NCBI RefSeq assembly: GCF_902498805.1
Contig: NZ_LR701637.1
Span: forward strand, 310,001 to 374,000
Length of the DNA: 64,000 nt
Source: Imperialibacter sp. EC-SDR9
GTDB lineage: Bacteria; Bacteroidota; Bacteroidia; Cytophagales; Cyclobacteriaceae
Direction of reading: 5' to 3'
Shown here in pieces: positions 28,531-38,269 of the stretch. The notes under the pieces are model-generated. The model made no database searches. It was not told the origin of the DNA and saw only the letters and a program-made list of their open reading frames with translations. Both the position numbers and the translations under genes were made by a program. Positions within the stretch are counted from its first letter, which is position 1, and each line of letters begins with the position of its first letter.

Positions 28531-31023
28531 TCAAAATCCGCACGCCATTCCCTCGTCCATGCCAATGGGAGAGCCGTCAGGCGCTTTCGTTTCTTTGTAG
28601 TATTCTTTGACAACTTCTGGCTTCTCGAAAAACAGACCAAGCTGAGCAGAGGCCAAGGTCAAATGCGCCTTCTGATCTGAATCATTTTCAGACTTCACCT
28701 TCGCATCGATCCAGCTTTTCAGGTCTTTCAATTGCAAGTACGTAATAGCTCTTGCCTGATCGCTGGCCTCCGTGTTGATGCTGAGGTTCATCAGGTGATA
28801 CATGACCAACTTATCTACCGTGCGCATGATTTCTCCATGATAGCCGGCAGGATGTGCTTTCTTCCATGTGCTGGCTGTCAATTTGCTGAGAAGTGAGCTA
28901 AAGTCAGGCTGTGCAGCGTTGCGGGCATGGTGCTCAACAAGCCTTGTCGCTCTTTCCGGGTGGATCAGGTAAGATAACGTCAAATCAGCAGCCGTTTCAG
29001 CAGCCGACAAGGGATCGAACTCTACGCCTGTTCTAGCCTCAAATGTTTCTCTCGTTCTCGGATAGCCGTAAGGCCTGGGAGGAATTTGCTGAATGAGCTT
29101 TTCGGGCAAGGCCAAAGCTTCTGGAGTCATCGTGGCCAACAGCGCATCGAATGCTTTCATCTGCATGGCAGGGTCAAGGTATTTGGTAGTGAATTGCCCG
29201 TCCCCTTTCATGGCGTAGTTGTAGTTGAGTCCACCTACCACTTTAGAAGTAGCGTCTACCTGATAGCGATGGAATAAGTACATAGGTGCCAGCGCTTCTT
29301 CTATCAGCGCCATAGGAGCATCCGGACGAATCGTCTTTTCGGAAAAATTGTCGAGAATTTTTCTTCTCACCGACATCATTCGGTTTAGCTCGTCAGCGGC
29401 ATCAGGGCCATTGTCCCACAGGTGGGAATAAGGATGGGCACCGCCAACAGGCCTTGAGTCCTGGTCGGTAATATGCATCAACCCTTTGCTGAAAGTTTCT
29501 TTGATGATCTTGTCAAGAGCCTCTTTTTCATTTGTGCCGTCGGGGAAGTCCGAATAACCATACTTAATAATCTGTTTATCAAGCTCACCAATGCCAACCG
29601 CATAGGCTTCGGAAAGATCGATGTTCCCGTTCGCATCCATTTTTATATAAGGGTGCGGATAATCCATCACCGACGCTCTGTTGTTGACACTGGATGCATA
29701 ACTATGAACAATGCCAAGCGTATGCCCCACTTCATGTGCTGAAAGCTGACGGATACGGGCCAGCACCATTTTCATCATTTCATCAGAAACCGGCTTGCCA
29801 TCTTCATATGGAGACAAAAGCCCTTCTGCTATCAGAAAATCCTGGCGAGCTCTCAATGAGCCGAGACTCACATGCCCTTTAATAATTTCCCCCGTTCTTG
29901 GGTCAGCAACAGACGCCCCGTACGACCATCCTCTGGTTGACCGGTGAATCCATTGAATCAGGTTGTATCTAACGTCCATCGGGTCAGCGTCTTCAGGCAG
30001 CATTTTCACCTGGAAGGCATCTTTGTAACCGGCGGCTTCAAATGCCTCGTTCCACCATGCAGCCCCTTCAAGCAGTGCTGAGCGAATGGGCTCGGGTGTG
30101 CCTGGGTCGAGGTAGTAGATAATAGGCTCAACCGCCTCGCTCACTGCGGCATTGGGATCAACCTTCTCCAACCGGTGACGATTGATGGTTCTTTTGGTGA
30201 TCGGCTCATCAATCGGCGTGGCGTAGTCCATATAAGTGGTGCCGTAGTAGCCCGACCTTGGGTCAAATGCCCTTGTTCTGAACCTTGAGTCGGGTAGTTG
30301 TACCATAGAATGATGCATCCTGACCGTCACAGCATCCGGAGAAGGAACCACCGACCTGATCCAGGCGCCGGCTGGGGTGCCAGTGAAGGTAATGGTCGCT
30401 TCAAACTCGCTGTTTTCAGGAAAGTTTTTGGTCATTTCGGTGTAAATCATCGACCGGCTTTTGTCCAGGCTATAATTGCCTTGTTTGGCTCTGCTTAGTC
30501 GCTGACTTACTCCATGCGAATCTCTGAGAAGAAAATCGGTAAAGTCTACCAGCGCCGACCAGTCTTCTTCGGCCAGCACATCAAAACCCCAGATAGCCGA
30601 CTGTGCAAATGCTTGTTCCACCGACTTTCTTTCAAGTGCGTCGTCGCTGATGGCACGGTAGTCGTAGTTGGGCTGGATCATCAGTATTTTTGGTCCGCTC
30701 CTGACAAACTTCACAACTTTCTCACCACCAAGCTGCCCTCTGTCGAGCCCTATGTCGTTGGAGCCAATTCCGGCAGGCAGGGAGCTGATGTATAAAAACT
30801 CAAAATTTAGTTTGTTTACTTCAAGGTATACTTTGCCTTTTTTGGAGTCCCAGTAAAAAGGAAAAAAGCCTTCATACTTTTCCATTCCTGATGTAAAACC
30901 AGCAATGTCCTTGGTGGCGGAGGCTGCGTTCGCCCCTGAAGCAGGGGTAGTGGCCACGGGGGCCTGGGAGGCTGTGCACGATGCCAGTACAAAGCCCAAA
31001 ATAAAGAGGTAAATTTTTCTCAT
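28531..31023 (-). CDS. Zinc metalloprotease lipoprotein, DUF5117/DUF4953 family
   Basis: 830 residues with a lipoprotein signal (Cys16 in LASC). The large Bacteroidota family is recognised by YEGFFPFYWDSKKGKVYLEV near the start (DUF5118/5117 region), VPSPDAVTVRMHHSMVQLPD, then the protease core HEVGHTLGIVHSY, a metzincin-like HExxHxxGxxH site, followed by SVMDYPHP as Met-turn. The C-terminal half is helical (PRPYGYPRTRETFEARTG). It should act in the periplasm or at the surface. It is a single-gene unit that converges with the PorP-OmpA operon and is divergent from the 2H phosphoesterase gene. Confidence 0.9.
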   Translation of the reverse strand: MRKIYLFILGFVLASCTASQAPVATTPASGANAASATKDIAGFTSGMEKYEGFFPFYWDSKKGKVYLEVNKLNFEFLYISSLPAGIGSNDIGLDRGQLGGEKVVKFVRSGPKILMIQPNYDYRAISDDALERKSVEQAFAQSAIWGFDVLAEEDWSALVDFTDFLLRDSHGVSQRLSRAKQGNYSLDKSRSMIYTEMTKNFPENSEFEATITFTGTPAGAWIRSVVPSPDAVTVRMHHSMVQLPDSRFRTRAFDPRSGYYGTTYMDYATPIDEPITKRTINRHRLEKVDPNAAVSEAVEPIIYYLDPGTPEPIRSALLEGAAWWNEAFEAAGYKDAFQVKMLPEDADPMDVRYNLIQWIHRSTRGWSYGASVADPRTGEIIKGHVSLGSLRARQDFLIAEGLLSPYEDGKPVSDEMMKMVLARIRQLSAHEVGHTLGIVHSYASSVNNRASVMDYPHPYIKMDANGNIDLSEAYAVGIGELDKQIIKYGYSDFPDGTNEKEALDKIIKETFSKGLMHITDQDSRPVGGAHPYSHLWDNGPDAADELNRMMSVRRKILDNFSEKTIRPDAPMALIEEALAPMYLFHRYQVDATSKVVGGLNYNYAMKGDGQFTTKYLDPAMQMKAFDALLATMTPEALALPEKLIQQIPPRPYGYPRTRETFEARTGVEFDPLSAAETAADLTLSYLIHPERATRLVEHHARNAAQPDFSSLLSKLTASTWKKAHPAGYHGEIMRTVDKLVMYHLMNLSINTEASDQARAITYLQLKDLKSWIDAKVKSENDSDQKAHLTLASAQLGLFFEKPEVVKEYYKETKAPDGSPIGMDEGMACGF

Positions 31024-31092
31024 AATGAATGGTTTTCGAAAGATTTGCTAAAATATAGCTTAATCTCTAATTCAGTAATTATTAAGTGCTTA

Positions 31093-31704
31093 ATGGTAAA
31101 AAACCTACTTCGGGATGAGAAATTGTACTTTGTGGCAGTAGTGCCAACGGAGCCGTTGAGGGGGGAACTTCACCAACTGAAAGAGTACTTCAGGGATAAA
31201 TATAATTCTTCCAAATCGCTCAATTCTCCACCACACATTACGTTGCACATGCCCTTTAAATGGAGGGAGAGCAAGGAGAAAAAACTTCTTACTGCGCTGG
31301 AAGAAAGCTGTTTGCCGCTGACTCCGTTCGAAGTGGCATTGAAGGGATTCGCAGCTTTTCCTCCGAGGGTAATCTACGCTGAGCCCGTTGAATCGCCTCA
31401 ATTACACGATTTACAGAAAACAGTGGCCCGAGCTATGCGCTTGTCGCTCAATTTGTTCAATGCCGACTATCAGGGCAGAGGTTTTCACCCGCACATCACA
31501 CTCGCTTTCAGGGATTTAAAAAAGCCTCGCTTTCACGAGGCTTGGCAGGAATTTGAAAACAAGCCGCTAAAGGCTTCATTTCTTGTTGACAATATTTGTT
31601 TACTGAAGCACAACGGCAGCACCTGGGGTATTTTCCAGGAGCTACCCTTTGGCAACCTTACTTCTGCTGAAAAAGGTGCACGTCCCTCTGAGGAAACGGA
31701 ATAG
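31093..31704 (+). CDS. 2H phosphoesterase (2'-5' RNA ligase-like)
   Basis: 203 residues from the ATG at 31093; an in-frame ATG at 31045 adds 16 residues before the fold. The two HxT motifs of the 2H superfamily are His48-Ile-Thr50 (PPHITLH) and His134-Ile-Thr136 (HPHITLAF), 86 residues apart as in LigT/ThpR-type proteins. Members hydrolyse 2',3'-cyclic phosphates or related RNA ends; the cellular substrate is not known here. Its 3' end overlaps the end of the convergent mscS-like gene by 47 nt, so the last 15 residues are encoded in overlapping DNA. Confidence 0.88.
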   Translation: MVKNLLRDEKLYFVAVVPTEPLRGELHQLKEYFRDKYNSSKSLNSPPHITLHMPFKWRESKEKKLLTALEESCLPLTPFEVALKGFAAFPPRVIYAEPVESPQLHDLQKTVARAMRLSLNLFNADYQGRGFHPHITLAFRDLKKPRFHEAWQEFENKPLKASFLVDNICLLKHNGSTWGIFQELPFGNLTSAEKGARPSEETE

Positions 31705-32476
31705 AAATTCCCTCTTTGTCGAATGTGCTTTTTACCCGTTCCTGCATGTCGAATGTCATCGGCCAGTAGTCCTCCTTTTTTACCCAAACCCGGAAAAGAA
31801 AATTGACTGAGCTGTCGGCCATTTCTTTGATAGCAATAAATGGCTCCGGATCTTTGATTACTCTTTCATCATCCATGGCCATTTGAGTAAGCAATTCTTT
31901 TACCTTTTTGATGTCATCTGAATAGCTCACGCCGAAAACGAGGTCAAGCCTTCTATTGTCTTCCACTGAATAATTGGTAATGGTGCCTCCCATTACGGCA
32001 CTGTTGGGAATAACAATTGTTTTGTTGTCTGGTGACTTGAGCACTGTGTAGAGAATTTGGATAGCGTTCACGGTGCCTGCCTGCCCTTGCATTTCGACAA
32101 AATCGCCTACCCTGTAGGGGCGAAACATGATGATCAAAACACCACCGGCAAAGTTGGAAAGGCTGCCTTGCATGGCCAGACCAATTGCCAAACCTGCGGC
32201 GCCTATAACGGCCACAAAGCTAGTCGTTTGAATACCCACCATGGAAGCCACCGAAATGAGCACCATGGCCTTGAGGACGACATTAAAAATGTTTGAAAGG
32301 AAAGGAATGAGAGTAGAATCCACGTCCCTTTTCTTCATTAGCTTTTTTAGTGACCGGGTGAAAAAGCCAATGAGATAAAAGCCAATGATAAGAATGACGA
32401 TGGCAGCCACTAGCTTGGGAGCGTAGTCAAATAATAGTTGAATGAGTCCTTCCTGGTATTGATCCAATTTGTCCAT
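31658..32476 (-). CDS. Small-conductance mechanosensitive channel (MscS type)
   Basis: 272 residues, close to the length of minimal MscS. Three membrane helices are visible at about 17-38, 58-80 and 84-110. The pore helix is glycine/alanine-rich with AAGLAIGLAMQGSLSNFAGG, and the beta domain follows (RPYRVGDFVEMQGQAGTVNAI, VIPNSAVMGGTITNYS). It opens under membrane tension to release solutes during osmotic downshift. It is transcribed toward the 2H phosphoesterase gene with a 47-nt tail overlap. The DUF6702 gene lies 41 nt upstream on the same strand. Confidence 0.93.
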   Translation of the reverse strand: MDKLDQYQEGLIQLLFDYAPKLVAAIVILIIGFYLIGFFTRSLKKLMKKRDVDSTLIPFLSNIFNVVLKAMVLISVASMVGIQTTSFVAVIGAAGLAIGLAMQGSLSNFAGGVLIIMFRPYRVGDFVEMQGQAGTVNAIQILYTVLKSPDNKTIVIPNSAVMGGTITNYSVEDNRRLDLVFGVSYSDDIKKVKELLTQMAMDDERVIKDPEPFIAIKEMADSSVNFLFRVWVKKEDYWPMTFDMQERVKSTFDKEGISIPFPQRDVHLFQQK

Positions 32477-32517
32477 AATAGAATTTACGTGATTATTAAT
32501 TCAGAATAGCGGGAGAA

Positions 32518-33006
32518 TTAGTAGCTGATACTACCCTTTGTGTTATCCCTGTATAATTTTAGCGATCTTATTTTACCTTCTTTTTTGACGTGGATCAAGT
32601 TGACCTGATCGGGAAAAGTGTCAATGAGCGCACTATTTGCAACCCCTATCGTAGTCAAATTGTTCACGCCGGTCACTTCGAGGTAGCACCAGATAGCATC
32701 CGATTCCAGCTCATGGCCGAGATAAGACAGTTTTACGGGTTTATTATTTATTTCTATTGAAAGATTTTCTATCACAAACTCTTTCATAAGCGCATCAAAT
32801 CGCTTCTTATCTGAGGGGTTGACCACGTCCAGCGTCGTCCAGCCACTTTTCTTTCTCAAAGCTTCTTCCAGGTCGTCAAGAAAAATCCGCTGGGAAATCT
32901 CCAGAGACTTAGTTTTGTCATTGAATTCCACATCACACACACTTACGTGAAAAGGGTGAGCCAACCACGTAACGAATATGAGGAAGATATGTACAATCAT
33001 TGCCAT
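32518..33006 (-). CDS. DUF6702 family exported protein
   Basis: 162 residues with an N-terminal hydrophobic segment (2-17). The first mature residues HPFHVSVCDVEFNDKTKSLE and the following ISQRIFLDDLEEALR match DUF6702, a Bacteroidota family nearly always found beside a HupE/UreJ-like membrane protein and an M1 peptidase, as here. No catalytic motif is visible. The gene is divergent from the HupE gene, with about 78 nt between starts. Its role is not known, though the fixed neighbourhood suggests a shared task with the M1 peptidase. Confidence 0.82.
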   Translation of the reverse strand: MAMIVHIFLIFVTWLAHPFHVSVCDVEFNDKTKSLEISQRIFLDDLEEALRKKSGWTTLDVVNPSDKKRFDALMKEFVIENLSIEINNKPVKLSYLGHELESDAIWCYLEVTGVNNLTTIGVANSALIDTFPDQVNLIHVKKEGKIRSLKLYRDNTKGSISY

Positions 33007-33084
33007 AGAAACAACATTTACTGCAAGTACAAAATTTAAGATGTATACTTACAACCTTTTTTGTGGCAGCAACTTAAGAAATCT

Positions 33085-33669
33085 ATGTCGGAGTTTAGCC
33101 TCTTTTTTGGATTAGGATTGGAACACATTCTTGATGTCAATGGTTACGACCACATACTGTTTGTTATTGCCCTGTGTGCCATTTATTCGGCCCAACAGTG
33201 GAAAAACGTCCTTGTTTTAGTGACCGCTTTCACTTTGGGTCATTCGTTAACACTGGCGCTTTCTACGCTGGACATTATCAAGGTAGACTCAGGGCTTGTG
33301 GAGTTTCTCATTCCGATTACAATATTTGTAACGGCGGCGGCCAATATTTACAAAAAAGACGCTGAAGTGAGCAACGAAAGTGTGAAACTCAACTACTGGT
33401 TTGCGGCGTTTTTCGGACTCATCCACGGAATGGGTTTTTCTAACTACCTGAAAAGCCTGCTCGGCAAAGACGAATCCATTGTCACACAGCTTCTCGCCTT
33501 CAATTTGGGCCTTGAGGTGGGTCAGATTGTGATCGTTTTGGCAGTGATGGTGGCAGCATTCCTTTTTATGTCTTTGGGAAGCATAAAGAAAAGAGACTGG
33601 ATTTTGGTGATTTCGTCGGCTGTGGCGGGCATATCACTAACAATGATTATAGAAAGTAAATTTTGGTAA
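33085..33669 (+). CDS. HupE/UreJ-like membrane protein
   Basis: 194 residues from the ATG at 33085; the in-frame ATG at 33061 adds eight residues. It has six or seven membrane helices. Family landmarks are GLEHILDVNGYDHILFVIAL, TAFTLGHSLTLALS and FGLIHGMGFSNYL, with conserved His/Asp residues in the first and fifth helices that are thought to bind metal in HupE/UreJ transporters. In most Bacteroidota this gene pairs with DUF6702 and an M1 peptidase rather than with hydrogenase or urease. It ends 14 nt before the peptidase start. Confidence 0.88.
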   Translation: MSEFSLFFGLGLEHILDVNGYDHILFVIALCAIYSAQQWKNVLVLVTAFTLGHSLTLALSTLDIIKVDSGLVEFLIPITIFVTAAANIYKKDAEVSNESVKLNYWFAAFFGLIHGMGFSNYLKSLLGKDESIVTQLLAFNLGLEVGQIVIVLAVMVAAFLFMSLGSIKKRDWILVISSAVAGISLTMIIESKFW

Positions 33670-33683
33670 AAAGTGAAATTGAT

Positions 33684-35903
33684 ATGAAGAAACTACTCAT
33701 TGTAGCATTGACCCTTTGCACAAGTTATTTAGTAAAAGCCCAGGGAGAATGGGGCCAGAAATTTGAGCAGCTAGGCACAATGCTTCCCACTCCCAATAGC
33801 TACCGTACCGCCTCCGGCGCACCCGGAAAAGACTACTGGCAACAAAAAGCCGACTATGATATTTCAGTCGAACTGAACGACAACAATCAGAGCATTACCG
33901 GCACTGAAACCATCACCTATCACAACTTGTCCCCTGACCGCCTTTCGTACCTGTGGGTGCAGTTGGATCAGAACATGAGAGCTAAGTCGTCCAACACCCC
34001 TCTGGTTACTACCACGGCAATGTCAGATTCTGTTTCAGGGAAAGCATTGCAGACGATGATCAATGATGCTGACTACGACGGGGGCTTCAAGATTGCCTAT
34101 GTAAAAGACATGTCGGACAAGGGGCTCAAATACACCATCAACCAAACCATGATGAGGGTGGATTTGCCCAAGGCCCTGGAACCAGGTGGAAAGGTTTCGT
34201 TCAAAATCGCCTGGTCTTACAATATCAATGACCGTATGCTTGAGGGGCCCCGCTCAGGTTATGAGTTCTTTCCAAAAGATGGAAACTACGTTTATACCAT
34301 TGCTCAGTTTTACCCCAGAATGGCGGTATACGATGACGTGAATGGTTGGCAGAACAAGCAGTTTTTAGGTCGAGGTGAGTTTACGCTACCTTTCGGCGAC
34401 TTTACTTTTAGTGTTACAGTGCCTGCCGATCATATTCTGGGTGCAACCGGTACGCTGCAAAATGCCTCTCAGGTGCTCACGCCAGAGCAGCTTCAGCGCT
34501 TCGAAAAGGCGAAAACCACCTTTGATAAGCCAGTGATTATTGTTACCCAGAAGGAAGCAGAAAAGGCTGAGAAGACAAAGTCGAAAGAAAAGAAGACCTG
34601 GACGTTCAAAGCTGAAAATGTGCGTGACGTAGCCTTTGCTACTTCCAGAAAGTTCATTTGGGATGCCATGGCGGTTGATATCAATGGTAAAACGCCACTT
34701 GCCATGAGCTACTACCCCAAAGAAGGCAACCCGCTGTGGGAGAAGGAGTCGACAAGGGCCGTGGCCAACACTTTGATTACCTATTCAAAGCATACTATCG
34801 ACTATCCTTATCCAAAAGCTATTTCCGTGCATGCCGCTTCCATTGGCATGGAATACCCTATGATCTGCTTCAACTTTGGTCGACCTGAGCCTGATGGCAG
34901 CTATACAGACCAGAAAAAGTGGGGCATGATCGGTGTGATTGTGCACGAGGTAGGGCATAACTTCTTCCCAATGATCATCAACTCCGACGAACGCCAGTGG
35001 ACCTGGATGGACGAAGGGCTCAACACCTTTGTGCAGTCGCTTACCCAAAAGGAGCACTATCCCGACATGCCCATCCGTCGTGGTTGCGCCGCCTGTATTG
35101 TCGACTATATGAAAGGCGACAAAGAGGGCATCCGCCCGATCATGACCAACTCAGAGCAAATCCTGCAGTTTGGCAACAACGCCTATGCGAAGCCGGCAGC
35201 AGCGCTCAGCGTGTTGCGGGAAACCATTATGGGCCCTGATCTCTTCGATTATGCTTTCAAGGAATATGCCGACAGGTGGGCTTTTAAACACCCGTCGCCA
35301 GCAGACTTTTTCCGCAGCATGGAAGACGCATCGGCCATGGACCTCGACTGGTTTTGGAGAGGTTGGTTTTACACGACGGATCATGTGGACGTGGCCGTTG
35401 ACAATGTAAAATGGTACAAAATGGCCACCAACGAAAAAGGCTTCGAAAACCAGGTAACGGCTTCAGGCGAGGTAATGGGAGCCGATGGCAAGAAAGCGCC
35501 AGCCACTAATTTCCAGGAAGCAGCAGAAACTTTCGTGTTCAGTGGCACTTCCGACGACTCTTACAGGGAGTTTATGAACAAAGTGGATGATGAAGCGATC
35601 AAGCAAAAGCATATCAACACCAATTTTTATGAATTGACCCTGAAAAATGCTGGCGGCCTTGTAACTCCCGTTATTATTGAATGGACTTATCTCGATGGCA
35701 CCAAAGAAAAGGAGTATATCCCTGCCGAAATCTGGAGACACAATGAGCACGAAGTGACCAAAGTGTTTGCCAAAAACAAGGAAGTAGTGAACATTCAACT
35801 TGATCCGGACAAGGAAACAGCAGATGTGGAGCTGGACAACAATGTGTTCCCCCGGCAGGATGTGAAAACTCGCTTCGACCAGTTTAAGGAAAAGAAGAAT
35901 TAA
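33684..35903 (+). CDS. Secreted M1 metallopeptidase (first tandem copy)
   Basis: 739 residues from the ATG at 33684, which gives the signal peptide MKKLLIVALTLCTSYLVKAQ. The zinc site is intact: HEVGHN (His421, Glu422, His425) and WMDEG (Glu444). The N-terminal beta domain begins near YWQQKADYDISVELNDNNQ. The GAMEN-like exopeptidase motif appears as GMEYP (about residue 390). It likely removes N-terminal residues from peptides in the periplasm. A closely similar second copy follows after a terminator, so the two arose by tandem duplication. Confidence 0.93.
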   Translation: MKKLLIVALTLCTSYLVKAQGEWGQKFEQLGTMLPTPNSYRTASGAPGKDYWQQKADYDISVELNDNNQSITGTETITYHNLSPDRLSYLWVQLDQNMRAKSSNTPLVTTTAMSDSVSGKALQTMINDADYDGGFKIAYVKDMSDKGLKYTINQTMMRVDLPKALEPGGKVSFKIAWSYNINDRMLEGPRSGYEFFPKDGNYVYTIAQFYPRMAVYDDVNGWQNKQFLGRGEFTLPFGDFTFSVTVPADHILGATGTLQNASQVLTPEQLQRFEKAKTTFDKPVIIVTQKEAEKAEKTKSKEKKTWTFKAENVRDVAFATSRKFIWDAMAVDINGKTPLAMSYYPKEGNPLWEKESTRAVANTLITYSKHTIDYPYPKAISVHAASIGMEYPMICFNFGRPEPDGSYTDQKKWGMIGVIVHEVGHNFFPMIINSDERQWTWMDEGLNTFVQSLTQKEHYPDMPIRRGCAACIVDYMKGDKEGIRPIMTNSEQILQFGNNAYAKPAAALSVLRETIMGPDLFDYAFKEYADRWAFKHPSPADFFRSMEDASAMDLDWFWRGWFYTTDHVDVAVDNVKWYKMATNEKGFENQVTASGEVMGADGKKAPATNFQEAAETFVFSGTSDDSYREFMNKVDDEAIKQKHINTNFYELTLKNAGGLVTPVIIEWTYLDGTKEKEYIPAEIWRHNEHEVTKVFAKNKEVVNIQLDPDKETADVELDNNVFPRQDVKTRFDQFKEKKN

Positions 35904-35937
35904 GGACAAATAGAAAAGTAAAACATACTGTTAAGTG

Positions 35938-35965
35938 AGCCCGGGAATTTTTTCCGGGCTTATTT
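35938..35965 (+). terminator. Terminator between the tandem M1 genes
   Basis: AGCCCGG (35938-35944) pairs with CCGGGCT (35954-35960), with a few extra A-T pairs toward the loop, followed by TATTT. The tail is short, so some read-through into the second copy is possible. Confidence 0.6.
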
Positions 35966-36015
35966 GGTAAATGAATAACAAAACCCAAAGACCGATTTCC
36001 AAATACTCAATGTTT

Positions 36016-38247
36016 ATGAAAAGGATTCTTTTAAGTTGCCTGGCCATTGCAGCGGGCATCATCACAGCAGAAAATGTTAACGCCCAGGGGCAATGGGGCC
36101 AAAAGTTTGAGCAAATGGGCACCTTGCTGCCCACACCGAACACTTATCGCACAGCTTCAGGAGCCCCCGGAAGGGAGTACTGGCAGCAAAAAGCCGACTA
36201 CGATATTTCGGTAACCCTTAACAACAACAACCAGTCGGTGACCGGTGAAGAAACAATCACCTATCACAACCAGTCACCTGATCAACTCAAGTATCTTTGG
36301 TTGCAACTCGACCAGAATATGAGGGCCAAAGACTCCAACACCCCGCTGGTGTCTTCCAGTAGCATGCCTGATACCATTTCGGGAAAGTCGTTGCAGCAAC
36401 GGATCACCAGGGATCAGGACTTCGATGGAGGTTTCAAAATCGCCTCTGTTAAGACTGTAGACGGCAAAGCCATTCCATATACCATCAACAAAACAATGAT
36501 GCGGGTAGACCTTCCGCAGCCTCTGAAGTCGGGCGGTGAAGTCTCTTTCAAAGTGGCCTGGTCATACACTATCAACGACCGCATGCAGCTTGGCGGTCGT
36601 TCTGGCTACGAGTACTTTCCAAAGGACGGCAACTACCTGTACACGATTGCCCAGTGGTTTCCTCGCATGGCAGTGTACGACGACGTGAATGGCTGGCAGA
36701 ACAAGCAGTTTCTGGGCTCAGGCGAGTTTGCCCTGGCCTTTGGCGACTACACTGTACGCATCACCACGACGGCTGATCATGTGGTAGCTTCAACAGGCGT
36801 TTTGCAAAACCCAAAAGAGGTGCTAACAGCTACGCAGCTTGAGCGCCTTGAGAGAGCAAAGAAAAGTTTCGACAAGCCTGTAATCATCATTACGCAAGAG
36901 GAGGCCATCCAAAATGAGAAGTCAAGAGCCAAGGGTACTAAAACCTGGGTTTATAAGGCTGAAAATGTCCGTGACTTTGCCTTTGTATCATCAAGAAAGT
37001 TTATCTGGGACGCCCAGGCTGTGAAGTTTGACAACAACACGCCTTTGGCGATGAGCTTTTATCCAAAGGAAGGAAATCCTCTTTGGGAAAAAGAATCAAC
37101 CAAAGCAGTGGTCAACACATTAAAGACCTATTCGAAATACACCATCGACTATCCTTACCCGGTAGCTCAGTCGATTCATACAGCTTCCATTGGTATGGAG
37201 TACCCAATGATTTGCTTCAACTTTGGCCGTCCGAACTCCGATGGCACTTATTCGCAAAGGACACTTGAAGGTATGGTGGGAGTGATTGTGCATGAGGTAG
37301 GCCACAATTACTTCCCGATGATCATCAACAACGACGAACGTCAATGGGCATGGATGGATGAAGGCATCAACACTTTCCTTGAGCACCAGACCGTGGTTGA
37401 AAACTACCCTGGTTTCAATACCACCTGGGGAACGCCAGCAGGAGTAGTCAACTATATGAAGGGCGAGAAAAACGACCTTCGCCCCATTATGACCAATCCT
37501 GAAAACGGAAGATCGCTGGGCTACGAAGCCTATGGAAAGCCGTCCGCCGGGTTGGTACTGCTTCGTGAAACTGTGATGGGCCCTGAGCTTTTCGATGCGG
37601 CCTTTAAGGAATATGCGCAGCGATGGGCGTTTAAGCACCCCTCACCCGCCGACTTCTTCAGAACGATGGAAGACGCTTCGGCTGTTGACCTCGATTGGTT
37701 TTGGAAAGGTTGGTTCTACAGCGTGGATGCGTGCGACATCGCTGTGGACAAAGTGACCTGGTACAAAATGAATATTGACGCCAAAGGTTTCGAAAATCAG
37801 GTAAAAGTGAGTGGTGATGGCACACTTGGAGGAGGTGATGTTTCAGTAGAAAATGGCCTTGCCGCACCAAAACCATTCACCATGGCCAACACCAAAAGCT
37901 CGGAATACGGCGAGTTCAAAAACGCCGTCGACGATAAAGCCATTCAGAAAAGAAACGCCGAAAAGAACTTCTACGAAGTGACTTTCAAAAACGAAGGTGG
38001 CTTGATGATGCCGGTTATCATCGAATGGACATATGCCGACGGTACCAAAGAAGTCGAGAAGATTCCGGCAGAAATATGGAGACTCAACGAACAGCAGGTA
38101 ACCAAGGTGTTTGCTAAAGACAAGCAGGTAGTAGGCATCAAGCTGGATCCTAAGAATGAGATTCCTGACATTCAGCAAAGTAACAATGTGTACCCAAGGG
38201 TAGACAGTAAGAGCAGGTTTGACAAATTCAAAGACGGCTCGAACTAA
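36016..38247 (+). CDS. Secreted M1 metallopeptidase (second tandem copy)
   Basis: 743 residues from the ATG at 36016, which starts the signal peptide MKRILLSCLAIAAG and is preferred over ATGs at 35971 and 36010. It aligns with the preceding gene over the whole length (for example QWGQKFEQMGTLLPTPNTYR and YWQQKADYDISV). The zinc residues are kept: His426, Glu427 and His430 in HEVGHN, and Glu449 in WMDEG. Differences cluster after the active site (LEHQTVVENYPGF) and around residue 620, where a short Gly/Asp-rich stretch is inserted. This suggests altered substrate choice rather than loss of function (inference). Confidence 0.93.
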   Translation: MKRILLSCLAIAAGIITAENVNAQGQWGQKFEQMGTLLPTPNTYRTASGAPGREYWQQKADYDISVTLNNNNQSVTGEETITYHNQSPDQLKYLWLQLDQNMRAKDSNTPLVSSSSMPDTISGKSLQQRITRDQDFDGGFKIASVKTVDGKAIPYTINKTMMRVDLPQPLKSGGEVSFKVAWSYTINDRMQLGGRSGYEYFPKDGNYLYTIAQWFPRMAVYDDVNGWQNKQFLGSGEFALAFGDYTVRITTTADHVVASTGVLQNPKEVLTATQLERLERAKKSFDKPVIIITQEEAIQNEKSRAKGTKTWVYKAENVRDFAFVSSRKFIWDAQAVKFDNNTPLAMSFYPKEGNPLWEKESTKAVVNTLKTYSKYTIDYPYPVAQSIHTASIGMEYPMICFNFGRPNSDGTYSQRTLEGMVGVIVHEVGHNYFPMIINNDERQWAWMDEGINTFLEHQTVVENYPGFNTTWGTPAGVVNYMKGEKNDLRPIMTNPENGRSLGYEAYGKPSAGLVLLRETVMGPELFDAAFKEYAQRWAFKHPSPADFFRTMEDASAVDLDWFWKGWFYSVDACDIAVDKVTWYKMNIDAKGFENQVKVSGDGTLGGGDVSVENGLAAPKPFTMANTKSSEYGEFKNAVDDKAIQKRNAEKNFYEVTFKNEGGLMMPVIIEWTYADGTKEVEKIPAEIWRLNEQQVTKVFAKDKQVVGIKLDPKNEIPDIQQSNNVYPRVDSKSRFDKFKDGSN

Positions 38248-38269
38248 GTTGCAAAACCATCGTTAGGAA

